The notes under the pieces were generated by a model. It searched no databases. It was not told the DNA's origin and saw only the letters and a list, made by a program, of their open reading frames with translations. From Bacteroidota bacterium (GTDB taxonomy: Bacteria > Bacteroidota > Ignavibacteria > Ignavibacteriales > Melioribacteraceae), in NCBI GenBank assembly GCA_018818065.1, contig JAHISV010000005.1, positions 850,527 through 914,526 on the forward strand: DNA of 64,000 nt, in the 5' to 3' direction. Positions 53,305 to 62,614 of this stretch are shown piece by piece (within the stretch, counting starts at the first letter, position 1; every line of letters starts with the position of its first letter). Position numbers and translations under genes: made by a program.

Positions 53305-55443
53305 TTACTTAAGCATAATCAGTTTTAAAGATTTTGTGGATTTAGGAGTGCTCATACTAAAGAAATAAATACCACTTGATACTGACTGCCCTGACATATT
53401 TTTTCCATTCCATCTCAAATTCAATACGCTCTTATTATTGTATTCTTCAGGATCAAATTTGAAAACTTCCTGTCCAAGCATATTGTAGATAATCAGGGAA
53501 ACGTTGTCATTTGTAAATGACTGGGGAAGAGTGATTTTGATGTTTACCTCTCCATTAAATGGATTTGGATATGCCTGTACAAGAGTATCCGCCACGACTT
53601 CTTCAATTTCATCTTCTATGTCAACCATGTTTGTTTCATCAAAACAATCCCAGCAGGGTTTTGTTGTGTCGCTTGGTTCCAGTGCCAGGAAGGCAGAATA
53701 AAGAGATAGAATATTATTAGCAAGACTAATCTCTACTATCTCTGAAGTGACGCTGTTTGTGGGTTGTGCCTTCTCCAAATATTTCAGGTAATTGCCTGCC
53801 CATATCTGCTTGTATTTTTCGCTTCCGACTATACTTGCTGATTCATCAACAGAGCGGGCAACATTGAAAATAGAATTTTTGAACTGCCCTGAAAGGTTAA
53901 GTTCAAATGGGAATGTTCCAATATATTTCCCTACCTGGATAACCGGTTTGTTAAGGTAAATCAAACTGTTGTCAGTAATATCAAATCTGTTGTAACAAAA
54001 TCCTAGCTCAAGTGAGGTAAACATATCAAATGCTGTTATAAAGCCTTGCAGACTGCTGAAAGCATCTGAAATGTTATCCGAGAAAGAATTCCCCTCCCAC
54101 ATACTAAAATAATTGCCTGAGGTTTGCCTGCTTAGGTTAATGTACAAATACTCGTTCCCTCTGTAATTGTTATTCCCGATATAGTGGTATGAATAGTTTC
54201 TATTAGTTATGTCAACAATCTGGAAGGGAACGTCCGTTAGCATTGTTTCAAGAATATCATCTATAAGACCATTGGCAACACTATAATCTGCTATTTGTTC
54301 AGAACTTGAAATTAATACAATGCTGCCTGACTCACCATTTTCATTAATAAATTCTAGCGCTGTACCGATTGTGCTGGCTATATTACTATAGGTATTTATT
54401 CCCTGGTCATTATAATATTCGGCAAGTAAATCAATACTTTCTGCAGAAGCATTTAGCCAGCGGTCGGATAGTTTTTTCCCGGTCAACCCGGAAAAGAAAA
54501 CATTGAATGAGTCTGAATCCGAGAGATAATTCTGAAGCATTATTTCAAGGTTACTGATTATCGAAGAAGGAGTTACAGTTGTTTTTGAAGCATCATAATC
54601 AATAAGAACAGCAACTTTTTTACGTGCTTGAACATCAACAAACTGCGAAGGCAATAATGCGATCTGGTAAATACCTTCTCCCATATCGTCATAGTTGGAT
54701 ATAAATACTCCATCGTCGAGTGGTGAGTTTACGGATAAAGTGAGATTTCTATTTTTATCATAATCCAGGTCATTAATTTCATAGTATTTTCCCAAATCAG
54801 ATTCTTGCTCGGTTCCAAAATCAGCCTCAGGATACTCGATAATGGTTGGATTATTAAAAGAACCATCAGACCAAAAAACGAGGTCAATTTTTTCCAGTGG
54901 ATAGCGGGAAGTATTTAAGATATTTGTCGGTAACGAATATGTAACCGACTTTGAATGCCACTCAGCCGGCACCAGATAAGTAAGTTTAATTTTTCTGGAT
55001 TCGGTTTTTAAGAGTGGATAAACGCGCAGTTTGTAGTGCGTTTCACTTTCCTTAAACAATATAGCCGGATCCTGGCGACGGTTTACAATTCCCTCGTAGA
55101 TAGTTGAAGCTGTCCACTTGTCATAGAGCTCAGCTTTCATAATATCTTCGCCTACCCACAACCAGAGATCGTTAACGATTGCCTCCTTTGGTAGTTCAAA
55201 ATCGAAAATAATTTCCAGTTGATCAGTGTCACTAAAACCGGAGTTTTGGGCAGAGATTGTTAAATAAACACCGTATTCAACATAAACGCCACTTGGCTTA
55301 ATTGAAACAACAGCTTTTTCGATGGTGCCCTGTTCCCCCCACCACCAGCCTTGTGGATTAGATATACGTAAATCATCATAACTAAACACTTTTGTTGATA
55401 TCAAAAGTATCGTAATTGCCGTAAATAATGTTTTCATGTTCAT
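53305..55443 (-). CDS. VIT/vWA-like secreted protein with a T9SS sorting domain
   Basis: 712 residues. Signal peptide at 1-21, then a VIT domain at about 35-160 (IFDFELPKEAIVNDLWLWVG, YEGIVNRRQDPAIL, RVYPLLKTESRKIKLTYLVP). A vWA-like region follows from about 270 (KKVAVLIDYDASKTTVTPSS), in which DYDAS replaces the usual DxSxS MIDAS motif. The last 85 residues are a type A sorting domain (AYPNPFNGEVNIKI, IYNMLGQEVF, GIYFFSM) that directs export by T9SS. It is probably a cell-surface protein; metal binding is doubtful. GAGGAGC precedes the ATG. Confidence 0.85.
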   Translation of the reverse strand: MNMKTLFTAITILLISTKVFSYDDLRISNPQGWWWGEQGTIEKAVVSIKPSGVYVEYGVYLTISAQNSGFSDTDQLEIIFDFELPKEAIVNDLWLWVGEDIMKAELYDKWTASTIYEGIVNRRQDPAILFKESETHYKLRVYPLLKTESRKIKLTYLVPAEWHSKSVTYSLPTNILNTSRYPLEKIDLVFWSDGSFNNPTIIEYPEADFGTEQESDLGKYYEINDLDYDKNRNLTLSVNSPLDDGVFISNYDDMGEGIYQIALLPSQFVDVQARKKVAVLIDYDASKTTVTPSSIISNLEIMLQNYLSDSDSFNVFFSGLTGKKLSDRWLNASAESIDLLAEYYNDQGINTYSNIASTIGTALEFINENGESGSIVLISSSEQIADYSVANGLIDDILETMLTDVPFQIVDITNRNYSYHYIGNNNYRGNEYLYINLSRQTSGNYFSMWEGNSFSDNISDAFSSLQGFITAFDMFTSLELGFCYNRFDITDNSLIYLNKPVIQVGKYIGTFPFELNLSGQFKNSIFNVARSVDESASIVGSEKYKQIWAGNYLKYLEKAQPTNSVTSEIVEISLANNILSLYSAFLALEPSDTTKPCWDCFDETNMVDIEDEIEEVVADTLVQAYPNPFNGEVNIKITLPQSFTNDNVSLIIYNMLGQEVFKFDPEEYNNKSVLNLRWNGKNMSGQSVSSGIYFFSMSTPKSTKSLKLIMLK

Positions 55444-55491
55444 TATTGCTCCTCAAACTTGTTGGTCAGTTTTGTTGATGTCCGTGGAATG

Positions 55492-55505
55492 TGAACATTT
55501 GTTCA
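55492..55505. promoter_or_regulatory. Palindrome upstream of the VIT gene
   Basis: TGAACATTTGTTCA is a perfect 6-2-6 inverted repeat about 50 bases before the VIT gene start, a plausible repressor or activator site. Confidence 0.4.
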
Positions 55506-55607
55506 GATTTAAATAATTAATGCAATATTTATGCCAAGTATTTATATTAGTTTAAAGCATCTAATTGAAACATTTACCATTTGGATGTGAAAATGTTTCG
55601 CTTAATA

Positions 55608-55620
55608 CGAAAAAATTTCG
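55608..55620. repeat. 13-bp element also present inverted at 53191-53203
   Basis: CGAAAAAATTTCG here is the exact reverse complement of CGAAATTTTTTCG at 53191-53203, beyond the other end of the VIT gene. Both are themselves near-palindromic and AT-rich, so chance is not excluded. Confidence 0.4.
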
Positions 55621-55658
55621 TTTAAATTTATTCGCCGAATGCCTAGTTTTTAATCTAA

Positions 55659-56477
55659 ATGAAAAAAAGTATTTTTATATCGATTCTTTTATGTTCCACA
55701 CTCTATGCTGGAATGCTGGAAAGACAAAAACATTTGGCAGATAGTTTATTTGCAGCCGGAGATTATTTTAACGCTGTTACTGAATATAGCAGACTGGAAT
55801 ATTTTGACAATAGGAATGACTACACATTTATTGCTAATTTCAAAATAGGTTTAGCCTATAAATATGGCTCTTTATTGGATAACGCCCTAAAAGCTTTCGC
55901 TAAGTCTCTTCTTAAGGCTGGTACCGACAAAGAGAAAATAACAGCGAAAGAAGAAATAGTTAAAATTAATATTCTTCGAAGAGATACCGATAAGGCTCAC
56001 CAATATCTAAACGAGTTAGCCAAAGATATTAACTACAGTGAAAATGACCTTTCCTACTGGCGGGGCTGGACGTTTATGTTCCAAGATAAGTGGGATTTAG
56101 CGGCTCTTGAATTTGGGAAAATCAAGATTGATCATGAGCTTAAAATATTTTGCGAAAGTGTCAATAATGATAAATATTCAGTAACTTTGGCACAAATATT
56201 ATCATATATTCTTCCCGGATCAGGGCAGTTTTATACAGGTAATTATCTTTCAGGATTAATGTCACTTGGTTGGAATGTTCTTTGTGGATATACTACTGTA
56301 AATGCATTTGTGGAAGAGAGAGTATTTGACGGGTTGATGGTAGGTAACTTATTGTGGTTACGTTTTTACAGAGGCAATAATCAAAATGCCGAAAAATTTG
56401 CAGTACAAAAAAACACTGAAATAGTAAACCAGGCATACAGATATTTAAAAAATAGTTATAAGGGACTAAAACCGTGA
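55659..56477 (+). CDS. Secreted TPR-like protein with C-terminal hydrophobic block
   Basis: 272 residues with a signal peptide at about 1-17. TPR-like helices follow (LADSLFAAGDYFNAVTEYSRL, FKIGLAYKYGSLLDNALKAF) and then ILSYILPGSGQFYTGNYLSG, a hydrophobic hairpin region. The layout and the PGSGQFY turn parallel the protein at 52097-52966. Function unknown. The ACT-domain gene overlaps its stop (GTGA). Confidence 0.6.
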   Translation: MKKSIFISILLCSTLYAGMLERQKHLADSLFAAGDYFNAVTEYSRLEYFDNRNDYTFIANFKIGLAYKYGSLLDNALKAFAKSLLKAGTDKEKITAKEEIVKINILRRDTDKAHQYLNELAKDINYSENDLSYWRGWTFMFQDKWDLAALEFGKIKIDHELKIFCESVNNDKYSVTLAQILSYILPGSGQFYTGNYLSGLMSLGWNVLCGYTTVNAFVEERVFDGLMVGNLLWLRFYRGNNQNAEKFAVQKNTEIVNQAYRYLKNSYKGLKP

Positions 56478-56902
56478 AATTATCAGAAGACGAAATCAGG
56501 CGTATTACACTTACGGCAATTAACGAAATGGGAGACGACGCCACACCTGAACTGGTTAAAAAAGCTGTTAGCAGAGCAGTTAGTAAATTGGATACACAAC
56601 CAGATTTTTCTAAATCAACTTCATCAAATCAAGGCAGGCTAATTTTAACATCTTTTGGCTTGAATCAAACGGGTGTCGTTGCAAAAATTACAACAGAATT
56701 AAGCGAATGTGGATGTGACTTGCAGGATATATCGCAAAAATTGATGGATGACTTTTACACATTAATTGTTATCGTTGATATTTCAGGTTCGAGCAAAAAC
56801 ATGAGTGAGATTCAGGAAAAGATGAACAAGATTGCCGAGGCTCTTAAAATCAAGATTTATCTTCAACATGAAGAGATTTTCAGACAGATGCATAGGATCT
56901 AG
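56474..56902 (+). CDS. ACT-domain protein (UPF0237-like)
   Basis: 142 residues. The first ~50 form a helical extension (LSEDEIRRITLTAINEMGDD), the rest an ACT domain (RLILTSFGLNQTGVVAKITTEL, SECGCDLQDISQKLMDDFYTL). ACT domains bind amino acids or other small ligands. In many bacteria this type of gene is directly upstream of a DUF711 gene, as here but for one intervening gene. GTG start. Confidence 0.85.
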   Translation: MKLSEDEIRRITLTAINEMGDDATPELVKKAVSRAVSKLDTQPDFSKSTSSNQGRLILTSFGLNQTGVVAKITTELSECGCDLQDISQKLMDDFYTLIVIVDISGSSKNMSEIQEKMNKIAEALKIKIYLQHEEIFRQMHRI

Positions 56903-56906
56903 TGAA

Positions 56907-57367
56907 TAGTAGGTAGTAAATTAGTAGGTAGAAAAGAAAGAGTAGTTTATTAAAAATGAAAAGGCGAATGGATGGATAAAATTAAAAATTTTACGGAGTC
57001 AATTGCCTGGCAAAAAGCACACAAATTTGTTCTTCTTATTTACGAATTAACATCTACCTTCCCTAAATCGGAAGTATACGGATTATCTTCACAAATGAGA
57101 CGTGCTGCTGTATCAATACCTGCTAATATTGCCGAGGGGTTTAAAAAAAGAAGCAATAAAGATAAAATTAAATTTCTGAATATTGCTCAAGGATCATTGG
57201 AGGAAAGCAGATACTATCTGATCCTTTCTAGAGATCTAAATTATTGTGTTGTAAATGATTTGTCAGATTTACTTGTAGAAATTGGAAAACTATTAACGGT
57301 CTATATAAAAAAACTAGATGTAGTATAAATCAGATTATTTTGTCTAAATACTGAATACTACATACTA
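56907..57367. repeat. Inverted repeat flanking the four-helix-bundle gene
   Basis: TAGTAGGTAGTA at 56907-56918 matches the reverse complement of TACTACATACTA at 57356-57367 at 11 of 12 positions. The arms bracket the gene at 56972-57328 almost exactly and could mark the ends of a transferred cassette. Confidence 0.5.
56972..57328 (+). CDS. Four-helix bundle protein (23S rRNA intervening-sequence type)
   Basis: 118 residues with the S23/four-helix-bundle signature: ESIAWQKAHKFVLLIYELT, PKSEVYGLSSQMRRAAVSIP, ANIAEGFKKRSNKDKIKFLN and GSLEESRYYLILSRDL. The family was first seen encoded within 23S rRNA intervening sequences and is widely scattered in Bacteroidota genomes. It stands between the ACT and DUF711 genes and is bracketed by the inverted repeat at 56907-57367. 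Confidence 0.9.
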   Translation: MDKIKNFTESIAWQKAHKFVLLIYELTSTFPKSEVYGLSSQMRRAAVSIPANIAEGFKKRSNKDKIKFLNIAQGSLEESRYYLILSRDLNYCVVNDLSDLLVEIGKLLTVYIKKLDVV

Positions 57368-57382
57368 TATACGGGAGTAAAT

Positions 57383-58744
57383 ATGCCTTTCGAATTTGAA
57401 GAAATTCTTGAAACAATAAAAATGACGGAAATTGAGCACTTTGATATCCGTACAGTCACAATGGGCATCAGCTTGCGAGACTGTGTTGACAGAAATATAG
57501 AAGTTACCAAACAAAAGATGTATGATAAGATTCTTAAGTACGGTAGTAATCATGTAAAATATGCTCAGGAAGTTGAAAAGCGATATGGAATTTCCATAGC
57601 CAACAAAAGAATCTCAATAACCCCTCTGTCAATTCCACTGGATGCCTTTAAATGGGAAGATTTTGTTGAAGTAGCTAAAACTCTTGATAAAGCCGCCGCA
57701 GAAATTGGAATTGATTATCTGGCTGGTTACTCGGCTCTTGTTCAAAAGGGCTTTACTAATGGGGAGCTTGAGCTATTAAAATCTATTCCATACACTCTTT
57801 CCGAGACAAAAAGAATTTGTTCCAGTGTGAATGTTGCTTCTACAAAAGCTGGTATTAACATTGACGCCATTAATCTTGTTGCTGAGGCAATTAAAAAGAC
57901 GGCCGAAATGACTAAAGATCAGGATTCAATTGGCTGTGCTAAATTTGTTTGTTTTGCTAACGCTGTTGAAGATAACCCTTTTGTTGCGGGAGCTTTTCAT
58001 GGAATTAGTGAGCCTGAAGTAGTTCTTAACGTGGGTATAAGTGGACCCGGCGTTGTACTGGATGCCATTAAAGCGGCCGGCAGTTGCGATATGAATCATT
58101 TAGCAGATGTTATTAAAAGAACAGTTTTCAAGATTACACGAGCCGGTGAATTACTTGGTCGTAAAGTTGCCGAGCAGCACGGAATACCTTTTGGTATTGT
58201 GGATGTATCTTTAGCACCTACACCTGCTGAAGGTGATAGTATTGGTGACATTTTAATGGCTATGGGACTTGCAGACATAGGCGGACCTGGCACAACAGCA
58301 GCGCTTGCTCTGCTAAATGATTCTGTAAAAAAAGCCGGGCTGATGGCATCTACTAATGTGGGTGGTATGAGTGGTGCTTTTATTCCGGTCTCTGAAGATC
58401 AGGGTATGATTCGTGCGGTTGAAAATGGCAGCCTTTGTATTGAAAAGCTTGAAGCCATGACCTGTGTATGCTCCGTTGGGCTTGACATGATCGCTGTTCC
58501 GGGTGATACCACTGCCGCGACTATTGCCGGTGTTATTGCCGATGAAGCTGCCATTGGTATTATAAACGATAAAACAACAGCGGTTAGAATTATTCCTGCT
58601 TACGGGAAAAAAGTCGGCGATTCTGTTGATTATGGTGGTTTACTTGGTAAAGCTCCGATAATGAGTGTCCGCAATATAAATTGTTCAACATTTATGGGAC
58701 GTGGCGGAAGATTCCCTGCACCAACACGAAGTCTTACCAATTAA
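57383..58744 (+). CDS. PFL/DUF711-family protein (UPF0210)
   Basis: 453 residues. DUF711 signatures are [10 protein letters not shown] near the start, the mid-chain [20 protein letters not shown], then [20 protein letters not shown] and [17 protein letters not shown] at the end. Structurally related to glycyl-radical and ribonucleotide-reductase folds but with no known activity. GGGAG lies five bases before the ATG. The ACT-DUF711 pairing suggests that the ACT protein controls this enzyme-like protein. Confidence 0.92.
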   Translation: MPFEFEEILETIKMTEIEHFDIRTVTMGISLRDCVDRNIEVTKQKMYDKILKYGSNHVKYAQEVEKRYGISIANKRISITPLSIPLDAFKWEDFVEVAKTLDKAAAEIGIDYLAGYSALVQKGFTNGELELLKSIPYTLSETKRICSSVNVASTKAGINIDAINLVAEAIKKTAEMTKDQDSIGCAKFVCFANAVEDNPFVAGAFHGISEPEVVLNVGISGPGVVLDAIKAAGSCDMNHLADVIKRTVFKITRAGELLGRKVAEQHGIPFGIVDVSLAPTPAEGDSIGDILMAMGLADIGGPGTTAALALLNDSVKKAGLMASTNVGGMSGAFIPVSEDQGMIRAVENGSLCIEKLEAMTCVCSVGLDMIAVPGDTTAATIAGVIADEAAIGIINDKTTAVRIIPAYGKKVGDSVDYGGLLGKAPIMSVRNINCSTFMGRGGRFPAPTRSLTN

Positions 58745-58762
58745 ATTGGAACCTGCTAATAG

Positions 58763-59554
58763 ATGAAATTAATTTTATCTATCATTTTTTTTATTTCAGT
58801 AACTGCGGTTTATCCACAGCCGCAGTTTCCTGTTTTAACCAGTTATGCCACTGATTTAACAAATACACTTGACTATGAGCAACTAGCTGATCTTGGAAAC
58901 TTATTAAAAGAATTTGAAGATAACTCAGGTACACAAGTTGCTTTTCTGATGGTTGATTCAATTGGAAATATCCCTATTTATCGTTATACCTGGGAGGTGG
59001 CAAACCAAAGCGGACTTGGCGGGAAAGAGTACAACGACGGAATTCTTTTATTCATTGCTAAATCTGATAATGTTTTTCGAATTGAAGTAGCTATTAGATT
59101 TGAAGATACTTTTAACGCGGCCGTTCAGTCATCTATTATCAGAAACAAGATTGTTCCTTACTTTCAGGACAAAAAATATTACGATGGAATTCGTCTTGGG
59201 TTGATTGCGATAACCCAAATTCTTGATAATAGTTATAGACCCGTTCTGAAAGACAAAACTATTATTGGTTCGCAATCTGGCGACTATGAGGCGCTTATAA
59301 ATATCCTTCTTTGGATATTTCTTTTCATGATGTTTTTTATGAAAAGAGGCAGAGGTTTAGGAACTCTTTTTTTAATTCGTGCATTAATTGGTAGAAAGCG
59401 ATATAATTATGTCTTTTACAGGGCGACAGGATTTCTTGGTGAAAAAGACGATCAATACGGTGTTTACGAAGGACTAAGAGAGGATGGCGGACCTGTAAGA
59501 GGAAGGGGCGCGGAAAAATATTTTGATGGAGATATGGTTCAAAAAAAATGGTAG
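58763..59554 (+). CDS. TPM-domain membrane protein
   Basis: 263 residues: signal peptide, TPM (TLP18.3/Psb32/MOLO-1) domain at about 25-160 (VLTSYATDLTNTLDYEQ, GLGGKEYNDGILLFIAKSDN, RIEVAIRFEDTFNAA), then one membrane helix near 180-195 and a charged tail. TPM domains are found in photosystem repair and phosphatase-like proteins; the role here is unknown. Starts 18 bases after the DUF711 stop. Confidence 0.85.
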   Translation: MKLILSIIFFISVTAVYPQPQFPVLTSYATDLTNTLDYEQLADLGNLLKEFEDNSGTQVAFLMVDSIGNIPIYRYTWEVANQSGLGGKEYNDGILLFIAKSDNVFRIEVAIRFEDTFNAAVQSSIIRNKIVPYFQDKKYYDGIRLGLIAITQILDNSYRPVLKDKTIIGSQSGDYEALINILLWIFLFMMFFMKRGRGLGTLFLIRALIGRKRYNYVFYRATGFLGEKDDQYGVYEGLREDGGPVRGRGAEKYFDGDMVQKKW

Positions 59555-59583
59555 TGTTTTGATATTTGATTTTATGGTTCTAC

Positions 59584-59970
59584 ATGAATAATGCATCCCC
59601 GGATATTACTGAAGGTGTAAATCTTTTTAATAATTCTTTCTATTTTGAAGCCCATGACTACTTTGAAGAAATTTGGATGGAAACAAATGGAACTGATAAG
59701 TTGTTTTTTCAAGGGATGATTCAGGTTGCAGTTGGAGCTTATCATTTTTCACACTGTAACTATACGGCTGCCCATAGTCAATTTATGAAGGCAAAAAGAA
59801 AACTAAAAAAATATTTACCAAGTCATTATTCGGTTGATGTAAGGAAGATTGTTGATGAAGTTGCTAAAATAATTTTGCAAATTGAAGAGGCTCAATTTAG
59901 AAGTAGTGTGAAATTGACTGAAGAATTACTGTTCAAAATAGATTTTTTTCAAACTAACCTTAAGAAATGA
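59584..59970 (+). CDS. DUF309 protein
   Basis: About 128 residues. The DUF309 pattern [38 protein letters not shown] and [14 protein letters not shown] is clear. Small all-helical family of unknown function. The ATG at 59584 is chosen from family length; an in-frame TTG at 59566 is possible. The ferredoxin gene starts 10 bases after its stop. Confidence 0.8.
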   Translation: MNNASPDITEGVNLFNNSFYFEAHDYFEEIWMETNGTDKLFFQGMIQVAVGAYHFSHCNYTAAHSQFMKAKRKLKKYLPSHYSVDVRKIVDEVAKIILQIEEAQFRSSVKLTEELLFKIDFFQTNLKK

Positions 59971-59980
59971 GGAGTTTATC

Positions 59981-60313
59981 ATGGCTATAATGATAACAGA
60001 CGAATGCATTAACTGTGGTGCTTGTGAACCTGAGTGCCCCAATACCGCTATCTACGAAGGTGGAGTAGATTGGAATATGGCTGACAAGACATATGGCGAA
60101 AACGACCCTGCTCCATCTGGCGCAACTGGTTTCTTTGCCGAAGATCTTTTCTATATTGTTCCTGATAAGTGCACCGAATGTGTTGGTTTTCACGATGAAC
60201 CTCAATGTGCCGCTGTTTGCCCGGTTGATTGCTGCGTGCCTGATCCGAAACATGTTGAAGATAACGACGCACTATTAGCCAAAAAGGATCACCTAGATAG
60301 TCTTGGCAGATAG
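59981..60313 (+). CDS. Ferredoxin with two 4Fe-4S clusters
   Basis: 110 residues. The first cluster set is [20 protein letters not shown]. The second is [22 protein letters not shown], with an eight-residue loop after the second Cys as in the YfhL/Alvin-type ferredoxins. Such proteins carry low-potential electrons; partner unknown. A terminator follows. Confidence 0.93.
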   Translation: MAIMITDECINCGACEPECPNTAIYEGGVDWNMADKTYGENDPAPSGATGFFAEDLFYIVPDKCTECVGFHDEPQCAAVCPVDCCVPDPKHVEDNDALLAKKDHLDSLGR

Positions 60314-60335
60314 TCAATTATTTTGGATATTTTGG

Positions 60336-60370
60336 CATAAACCCATCCCTTGAGATGGGTTTATGTTTTT
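60336..60370 (+). terminator. Rho-independent terminator after the ferredoxin gene
   Basis: CATAAACCCATC pairs perfectly with GATGGGTTTATG around CCTTGA and is followed by T5. Confidence 0.9.
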
Positions 60371-60402
60371 AGAGAATAGTTACTACTGTTTTGGAGTGAG
60401 AT

Positions 60403-61251
60403 TTGAAAATTGGCAAATATGAAGTATCGATTATAAGAGAAGGTTCTATTGGACTGGATGGCGGGGCTATGTTTGGAGTTGTTCCCAAAGCGCTTTGGAG
60501 CAAAACAAATCCTGCAGATGAAAGAAACCGGGTTGAACTGGCTACTCAGCTTTTACTCTTAAAATCTGACTCAAAAATTATTCTTATTGATACGGGAGTC
60601 GGCCAGTCATGGGATGAAAAGTTCGAAGATATTTACAGAGTTGATCACTCTGTTTTTAGTCTTGAGGATTCATTGACCAAAGCAGGTGTCAGCCGAAATG
60701 AGATTACAGATGTTATTCTTACTCACCTTCATTTTGATCATGTTGGTGGATCTCTGATGATGGAAAATGGTAAGTTTGTCCCCACATTCCCCAACGCCAC
60801 TTATCATGTGCAGGTTAAACATCTGGAATGGGCGTTAAGTCCTGCCGATAAAGATAAGGCAAGTTTTATCCGTGACCGGTTTTTACCACTCGCCGAGCAT
60901 GGTGTTCTTCATGGAGTTGATGGGGCAACACAATTTGATGATGAGATTGAACTTATTCTTGATCACGGACATACATTTTATCAACAGATTGTAAAAATTT
61001 CGGATGGTAATCAAACGCTATTTCACACTGGTGATATGATGCCATTCTCATCACATATTCCAATTCCGTATGTTATGGCTTACGATATTATGCCTATGGA
61101 AACCATTAAGGCAAAAAAAATCACTTTGAAGAAAGCTTTTGAAGAAGAATGGAGGCTGTTTTTCCAGCATGATCCATTTACGCCGGTTGCAACAATTACA
61201 GAAACAGAAAAAGGTTTCAGAGCAAAAGATAAATTTACAGAGATCATTTAA
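60403..61251 (+). CDS. MBL-fold metallohydrolase
   Basis: 282 residues. Metal-binding motif HLHFDHVGG (HxHxDH), a further His in DHGHTFYQQ and the Asp/His of LFHTGDMMP. Relatives include lactonases and thioesterase-like enzymes (AHL lactonase type); the substrate is unknown. A TTG start with GGAGTGAG four bases upstream. The Rieske gene overlaps its stop by one base (TAATG). Confidence 0.9.
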   Translation: MKIGKYEVSIIREGSIGLDGGAMFGVVPKALWSKTNPADERNRVELATQLLLLKSDSKIILIDTGVGQSWDEKFEDIYRVDHSVFSLEDSLTKAGVSRNEITDVILTHLHFDHVGGSLMMENGKFVPTFPNATYHVQVKHLEWALSPADKDKASFIRDRFLPLAEHGVLHGVDGATQFDDEIELILDHGHTFYQQIVKISDGNQTLFHTGDMMPFSSHIPIPYVMAYDIMPMETIKAKKITLKKAFEEEWRLFFQHDPFTPVATITETEKGFRAKDKFTEII

Positions 61252-61580
61252 TGGAATACGATTTTCAGAAAGTCTGCAAATTATCCGGGTTAAAAGAAAA
61301 GGAAGGCAGACGATTTATTGTTAATGAAGTTGATGTGGCTGTATTTCTAGTAGAGGGAAAGGTTTATGCCCTCAGCAATATTTGTCCTCATCAGCATGCG
61401 GCATTAATGTACGATGGATTTATTGAAGATGGTTGTGTTGTATGTCCGGCTCACGGATGGGAATTTAATCTTGAGACGGGAATTATTCCCGGAGGTCAGC
61501 GTGGTATTAACTCGTACGAAGTGAAGATTATAGACGACGATATATACGTAAAAGTATTTACGAAAGAACTAAACTGGTAA
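61251..61580 (+). CDS. Rieske 2Fe-2S protein
   Basis: 109 residues. Cluster ligands are CPHQHAAL (C-x-H) and CPAHGWEFN (C-x2-H), and the fold is that of small nitrite reductase NirD or ring-dioxygenase ferredoxins. Coupled to the MBL hydrolase gene upstream and followed after nine bases by queG, so the three probably form one transcript. Confidence 0.92.
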   Translation: MEYDFQKVCKLSGLKEKEGRRFIVNEVDVAVFLVEGKVYALSNICPHQHAALMYDGFIEDGCVVCPAHGWEFNLETGIIPGGQRGINSYEVKIIDDDIYVKVFTKELNW

Positions 61581-61589
61581 TTCATTCCC

Positions 61590-62522
61590 ATGTTAATTTC
61601 GAACGAAGATGTAATTAAAATAGCCAAATCACTCGAATTCGATCTGATCGGTTTTGCAGTTGCGGAACCATTAGACGAAGAGGTGAGAAGATTGAAAACC
61701 TGGCTCTCAAAGGGCTACAATCATGCTATGGATTACATGGAACGTAATATCGAAAAACGCGAGGATGTGACGAAAATATTGGACGGCGCAAAAAGCGTAA
61801 TTTCCCTTGGATTGAACTATTACAAGAATGGCGAGTATTCAGGGGATCCGGCTTTTGGCAAAGTCTCACGTTACGCCTGGGGAACCGATTATCATTTTGT
61901 TATTTGGAAGAAATTAGAAGAATTTTCTGAGGAATTGAAAAAACTGAATCCAGAAGTTCAGATTGCATCCTATGTTGATACAGGTCCTGTTATGGATAAG
62001 GTATGGGCGGTTCGCGCCGGTAATGGCTGGCTAGGTAAACATACAAATGTAATCTCACGGGAAATTGGCAGTTGGTTCTTTATCGCTACAATAATTACTG
62101 ATATGGAGTTTGAACCGGCAATACCACAAACTGATTTATGCGGGTCTTGCACGGCTTGTCTTGATGCTTGTCCAACGGGTGCGCTAGTCGAAGAATATGT
62201 TCTAGATGCCTCAAAATGTATATCAAACCTTACTATAGAAAACCGTGGAGAAATACCGGCAGAGTTCAAGGGGAAGTTTGATGGCTGGATTTTTGGATGT
62301 GATATTTGTCAGGATGTTTGCCCATGGAACAATAAATTCGGACGAGAAACAGCATCGGCGGAGTTTCAGGATTCCACAAATATTGAATTAAACCTTGAAG
62401 ACGTCACTCAGATGACAAATAGTGAATTCCGAAAAGAGTATATTTCCAGTCCGATTAACAGAGCCAGATTGAAAGGTATGAAACGGAATGCGGAGTTTTT
62501 GAGAAATAGTAATAAAGTATAA
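61590..62522 (+). CDS. queG: Epoxyqueuosine reductase
   Basis: 310 residues. Cobalamin- and Fe-S-dependent enzyme that reduces epoxyqueuosine to queuosine in tRNA wobble position 34. MDYMERNIEKREDVTKIL, the GNGWLGKHTNVISREIGSWFF core and two 4Fe-4S motifs (CGSCTACLDACPTGAL and CDICQDVCPWNNKF) are all visible. Its need for cobalamin is consistent with a vitamin uptake operon elsewhere in the window, but this is only suggestive. Confidence 0.95.
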   Translation: MLISNEDVIKIAKSLEFDLIGFAVAEPLDEEVRRLKTWLSKGYNHAMDYMERNIEKREDVTKILDGAKSVISLGLNYYKNGEYSGDPAFGKVSRYAWGTDYHFVIWKKLEEFSEELKKLNPEVQIASYVDTGPVMDKVWAVRAGNGWLGKHTNVISREIGSWFFIATIITDMEFEPAIPQTDLCGSCTACLDACPTGALVEEYVLDASKCISNLTIENRGEIPAEFKGKFDGWIFGCDICQDVCPWNNKFGRETASAEFQDSTNIELNLEDVTQMTNSEFRKEYISSPINRARLKGMKRNAEFLRNSNKV

Positions 62523-62614
62523 GAATTCATTTGAATCTTTACTATTTTTTGTGAATCATACCTGCATAGAATAAATGATTTATTGTTACGGAATTATAAA
62601 ATTTGGAGAAAATT

